Shown in pieces: positions 61,319 through 64,000 of a stretch of DNA of 64,000 nucleotides. The position numbers were made by a program, and so were the translations under genes. The notes beneath the pieces were generated by a model. That model was not told where the DNA came from, searched no databases, and worked only from the letters and a program-made list of their open reading frames with translations. Origin of the DNA: Slackia equolifaciens (GTDB lineage: Bacteria > Actinomycetota > Coriobacteriia > Coriobacteriales > Eggerthellaceae); contig NZ_QIBX01000001.1 of NCBI RefSeq assembly GCF_003725995.1, positions 372,001 through 436,000 on the forward strand, in the 5' to 3' direction. How positions within the stretch are numbered: the first letter of the stretch is position 1; every line of letters begins with the position of its first letter.

Positions 61319-63091
61319 ATGGATGAGACCATGCCCGCACCCGAACGGTTCACCAAGCGAGAGGTCCTTAAGGGCGGCGTCGAGATGGATGTCATCTACC
61401 GCAAGGCGAAGACCCCCATCGACCCATCCCTCGAAAACCGCGACGCCGGAGGCGCCGGCATGAACGCGATGGGCATGGGAGTATGCCCCGCCCTCAACCC
61501 GCGAACCTACGAAGTCGCCCCCGGCATCATCTGCGAGCAGGATATCGCCGTGGAGATGCGCGACGGCGTGAAGATTTATGTCGACATCTTCCGCCCCAAG
61601 GACAAGACCAACATCCCCGTACTCATATCCTGGAGCTTCTATGGCAAGCGCCCCGGAGAGGGGATGAGCGAATGGCAGATCATGGGCGTGGCCCCCGGCA
61701 CCGTGTCCAAAACTGCGAAGTTCGAATCCCCCGACCCGCTGTACTGGTGCTATCAGGACTACGCGATCGCCAACGTGGATCCGCGCGGAGTGGGACATTC
61801 CGAAGGCGACGTCAACTGCTTCGGCACCCAGGACGCCCGCGACGGCTACGACTTCATCGAATGGGTCGCCCAGCAGCCCTGGTGCAGCGGCAAAGTGGGC
61901 ATGAGCGGCAACTCCGCAGTTGCCATGTCGCAATGGCGCATCGCTGCCGAGCAGCCGCCCCACCTCACTTGCATCGCTCCATGGGAGGGCACGTCCGACA
62001 TCTATCGAGAGAGCATGTTCGAGGGCGGCGTTCCCGCCATCGCCTTCAACGAGTTCATCGTGGGCTCCATCACCGGCGAGGGCGGCGCCGACGACATGGT
62101 TGCTATGGCGCAGCAGTCCCCGCTCATGAACGCATATTGGGAAGACAAGATTCCCGACTTCTCGAAAATCAAGATTCCTGTGTATTGCACCGCCTGCTGG
62201 AACCACTTTCACCTTCGCGGCGCCTTCCAAGGGTTCCGCAAAATCAAATCTCGCAAGAAATGGATGCGCGCTCACCGCGAGTTCGAATGGCCTGACGGCT
62301 ACGACCGCGTGCACCTGCCCGAGCTGAAGATGTTCTTCGACCGCTATCTCAAAGACATCCATAACTGCTGGGAATCCACCCCGCGCGTCCGCCTCGAAGT
62401 CCAGGACGCCCATGAGTTCCTCTATGCGCTCGACCGCCCCGAAACGTCTTTCCCACTCAAGCGCACCCAGTATAAGAAACTGTATCTGGACGCCGGCAGC
62501 GGAGCGCTGTCCTTTGGACCCGTCGAGCAAGAGACGAGCATCTCCTACGATGGCAACGAAGGCGTCGCCAACTTCGATATCAAATTCGAAGAAGACGTCG
62601 AAATCACCGGCTACATGAAGCTTCATCTGTGGGTCGAGGCAGACGGCCACGACGACATGGATATGTTCGTCAACATCCAGAAACTCGACACCAAGGGCGA
62701 ATGGCTTCCCGTCGACGTCCTGGGCGAGCCACATCCAGGCGCTTGGGGCAAGATGCGCGTATCCCATCGCGCCCTCGATCCCGACCTGTCCACCGATTTT
62801 CAACCCATCCAGAGTCACCTCAAGGAAGAGAAGCTTTCGCCGGGCGAAATCGTCCCCGTGGACATCGAAATCGTTCCCACAAGCCGCTTCTGGCACAAGG
62901 GTCAGTCGTTGCGCATTCAGATAGCCGGTCGCTACATCCGCGAAGGATGGTTCGAACCTCTATTCTGGGATACCGACAACCACGGCAACCACATCATTCA
63001 CTCGGGCGGAAAATACGACAGCTACCTGCAAATCCCCACTATTCCTCCGAAATACCAAGACGGAGATATCAAATACGGTACAACCAACTAA
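61319..63091 (+). CDS. CocE/NonD-type alpha/beta hydrolase (X-Pro dipeptidyl-peptidase family)
   Basis: 590 residues. S15-type hydrolase fold: VEMRDGVKIYVDIFRPKDKTNIPVLISWSFYG, IANVDPRGVGHSEGD, the nucleophile elbow KVGMSGNSAVAMSQW with Ser196, WEGTSDIYRES, CTACWNHFHLRGAFQGF, and a C-terminal jelly-roll (ITGYMKLHLWVEADGHDDMDMFVNIQKLD; FWHKGQSLRIQIAG). The family includes cocaine esterase, acyl-peptide and ester hydrolases. The elbow GMSGNS differs from the usual GxSYxG. Its place between an ACP and AcpS suggests it releases or transfers an acyl group linked to that pathway. Cytosolic; no signal peptide. Confidence 0.88.
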   Translation: MDETMPAPERFTKREVLKGGVEMDVIYRKAKTPIDPSLENRDAGGAGMNAMGMGVCPALNPRTYEVAPGIICEQDIAVEMRDGVKIYVDIFRPKDKTNIPVLISWSFYGKRPGEGMSEWQIMGVAPGTVSKTAKFESPDPLYWCYQDYAIANVDPRGVGHSEGDVNCFGTQDARDGYDFIEWVAQQPWCSGKVGMSGNSAVAMSQWRIAAEQPPHLTCIAPWEGTSDIYRESMFEGGVPAIAFNEFIVGSITGEGGADDMVAMAQQSPLMNAYWEDKIPDFSKIKIPVYCTACWNHFHLRGAFQGFRKIKSRKKWMRAHREFEWPDGYDRVHLPELKMFFDRYLKDIHNCWESTPRVRLEVQDAHEFLYALDRPETSFPLKRTQYKKLYLDAGSGALSFGPVEQETSISYDGNEGVANFDIKFEEDVEITGYMKLHLWVEADGHDDMDMFVNIQKLDTKGEWLPVDVLGEPHPGAWGKMRVSHRALDPDLSTDFQPIQSHLKEEKLSPGEIVPVDIEIVPTSRFWHKGQSLRIQIAGRYIREGWFEPLFWDTDNHGNHIIHSGGKYDSYLQIPTIPPKYQDGDIKYGTTN

Positions 63092-63181
63092 CGGGAACCG
63101 CAACAGGTGACTCTCCTGCCTATCGGCACGACGACAGCGGCGAGGGAATCCATGCCCTCGCCGCTCTCCCAAGGAGCATCC

Positions 63182-63574
63182 ATGATTGTCGGCATCGGAA
63201 CGGATCTCTTTCGCTACTCGCGTCTCGCCCCCGAATCGCTCGAACCCAACGACCCATTCTTTCGTCGTGCGTTTACAAGCGCCGAACAGCTCCAAGCATC
63301 CGAACGTTCAACGCGATTCGAATATCTTGCCGCGCGATTCAGCGCGAAAGAAGCCATCTACAAAGCAATCAGCATCTGCGGCGAAGAGTTTCATCCCGGC
63401 GATATTGAAATCATCGACGACGAAGACGGGCAGCCCCATGCCCGCCTATCCGGAAAAACAAAACGGAGATTTGAACGCTTCATTGCCTCGTCTTATTCCA
63501 TTCACATCTCCCTTTCGCACGAAGACGACCATGTGCTCGCCTTCGCACTCGTGCACACCCAGGAAGGAGCCTGA
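63182..63574 (+). CDS. acpS: Holo-acyl-carrier-protein synthase (AcpS-type)
   Basis: 130 residues. MIVGIGTDLFRYSRL carries the Mg-binding Asp and FEYLAARFSAKEAIYKAI the second acid site (W/F-x-x-KEA) of AcpS, followed by HARLSGKTK and HISLSHEDDHVLAFALV. It moves phosphopantetheine from CoA to a Ser of an ACP. ATG 63182 has AAGGAG 5 bases upstream. Some AcpS residues differ (LFRYSRL instead of IVEI.R), so it may be specialised for the ACP encoded two genes earlier. It stops 2 bases before the pta-type gene. Confidence 0.9.
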   Translation: MIVGIGTDLFRYSRLAPESLEPNDPFFRRAFTSAEQLQASERSTRFEYLAARFSAKEAIYKAISICGEEFHPGDIEIIDDEDGQPHARLSGKTKRRFERFIASSYSIHISLSHEDDHVLAFALVHTQEGA

Positions 63575-63576
63575 AC

Positions 63577-64000
63577 ATGGATATCATGCAATCCATCTAC
63601 GAGCGAGCCCGCGCCGCCGACAAAAGCGTCGCTTTACCTGAAGCGACCGAAGAGAAAACCTTGCAGACCGCCCGTATCTGCGTCGACGAAAGCATCTGCA
63701 CGCCCGTTCTCGTCGGCGATGAAGGACGAATCGAGGAGACGGCCAGACAGTTCGGCATCGACCTCAACGGCATCAGAATTCAGGAGGCCTTTGACGAGGC
63801 GTTCCTCGATGACCTCATCGAACGTTATGTGGCGATCCGCCCAATCAACAGCGCGAAAACCATGCGCCGCAAGTCGAAAGACCCCCTTTACACGGCGCTG
63901 ATGATGCAGGCGGTCGGCGACGTCGATGTCACGTTCGCCGGCATCTCGCACTCAACAGGCGATGTCATCATGGCAGGTCAGATGGTGGTTGGCCTTCAGG
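63577..64000 (+). CDS. pta: Phosphotransacetylase-type enzyme, 5' part (runs off the window)
   Basis: 141 codons visible. MDIMQSIYERARAADKSVALPEATEEKTLQTARICVDESICTPVLVGD is the N-terminus of phosphate acetyl/butyryltransferase; IRPINSAKTMRRKSKDPLYTALMMQAVGDVDVTFAGISHSTGDVI matches its middle, where the family has A.Gmv.G..hsTa. It would convert acyl-CoA and phosphate to acyl phosphate plus CoA for ATP synthesis through a kinase. Strong AGGAAGGAG; coupled to acpS. As the 3' end is outside, acetyl versus butyryl/propionyl specificity cannot be judged. Confidence 0.85.
   Translation, partial: MDIMQSIYERARAADKSVALPEATEEKTLQTARICVDESICTPVLVGDEGRIEETARQFGIDLNGIRIQEAFDEAFLDDLIERYVAIRPINSAKTMRRKSKDPLYTALMMQAVGDVDVTFAGISHSTGDVIMAGQMVVGLQ

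Overview
This window reads as a chromosomal segment of a high-GC anaerobic actinobacterium of the class Coriobacteriia, most likely the family Eggerthellaceae (Slackia/Eggerthella relatives). That placement is an inference. It rests on a twin-arginine DMSO-reductase-family operon next to a LuxR-type regulator with a large membrane domain, on TorD/NapG/NapH-type redox genes, on Gram-positive wall-anchored proteins and on a Tad/Flp pilus locus without a secretin. Household genes (dnaX-ybaB-recR, SRP RNA, endonuclease IV, Ppx/GppA, phosphotransacetylase) anchor it to a chromosome.

Layout. 0-9 kb: a minus-strand Tad/Flp pilus operon (cpaB, tadZ, cpaF, tadB, tadC, flp pilin, three pseudopilin or TadE/G-type proteins) transcribed from a leader carrying 11-bp phased direct repeats. 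9.3-15.1 kb: a 1917-residue surface adhesin with a fibro-slime-type domain, SpaA-like and pilin-like isopeptide repeats and an unusual sorting signal. 15.5-17.6 kb: a collapsed argCJBD operon in which all four genes survive only as fragments joined by deletions. 18-22.6 kb: tRNA-Val, then an AT-rich accessory island with a UvrD-helicase remnant, an AIPR-like (abortive infection) gene preceded by its own promoter, a compact hairpin RNA and an intrinsic terminator, and an IS30-type insertion sequence. 22.9-25.8 kb: a Tat-exported, wall-anchored metallophosphoesterase. 26-30 kb: recR, ybaB, dnaX. 30.2-31.2 kb: a 1-kb gene-free stretch of mobile and tandem repeats. 31.2-36.5 kb: small redox enzymes (Fe-S aldo/keto reductase, flavodoxin, carboxymuconolactone decarboxylase-like, cupin), a YfcE-type phosphodiesterase, DedA and SRP RNA.

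36.7-54.8 kb is a respiratory region. Two operons (winged-helix protein-TorD-NapG-NapH-UvrD-like; tetracluster ferredoxin-UvrD-like) share promoter sequence and each end in a divergent UvrD-like ATPase with an Asp in place of the Walker B Glu. Between them lie dmsABC and the membrane LuxR regulator; an Fe-S nitroreductase and an SNF-family symporter with a structured leader follow. 55-58 kb holds a CIRCE-controlled hsp20, ppx/gppA and nfo.

The last 5 kb holds a PucR-type regulator divergent from an operon of an atypical acyl carrier protein, a CocE-like hydrolase, a holo-ACP synthase and the start of a phosphotransacetylase. This looks like a self-contained, ACP-based catabolic pathway. The best candidates for undescribed biology are the RNA-plus-AIPR unit (19.2-20.8 kb), the ACP/hydrolase/AcpS/Pta operon (61-64 kb) and the paired UvrD-like ATPases tied to respiratory operons.
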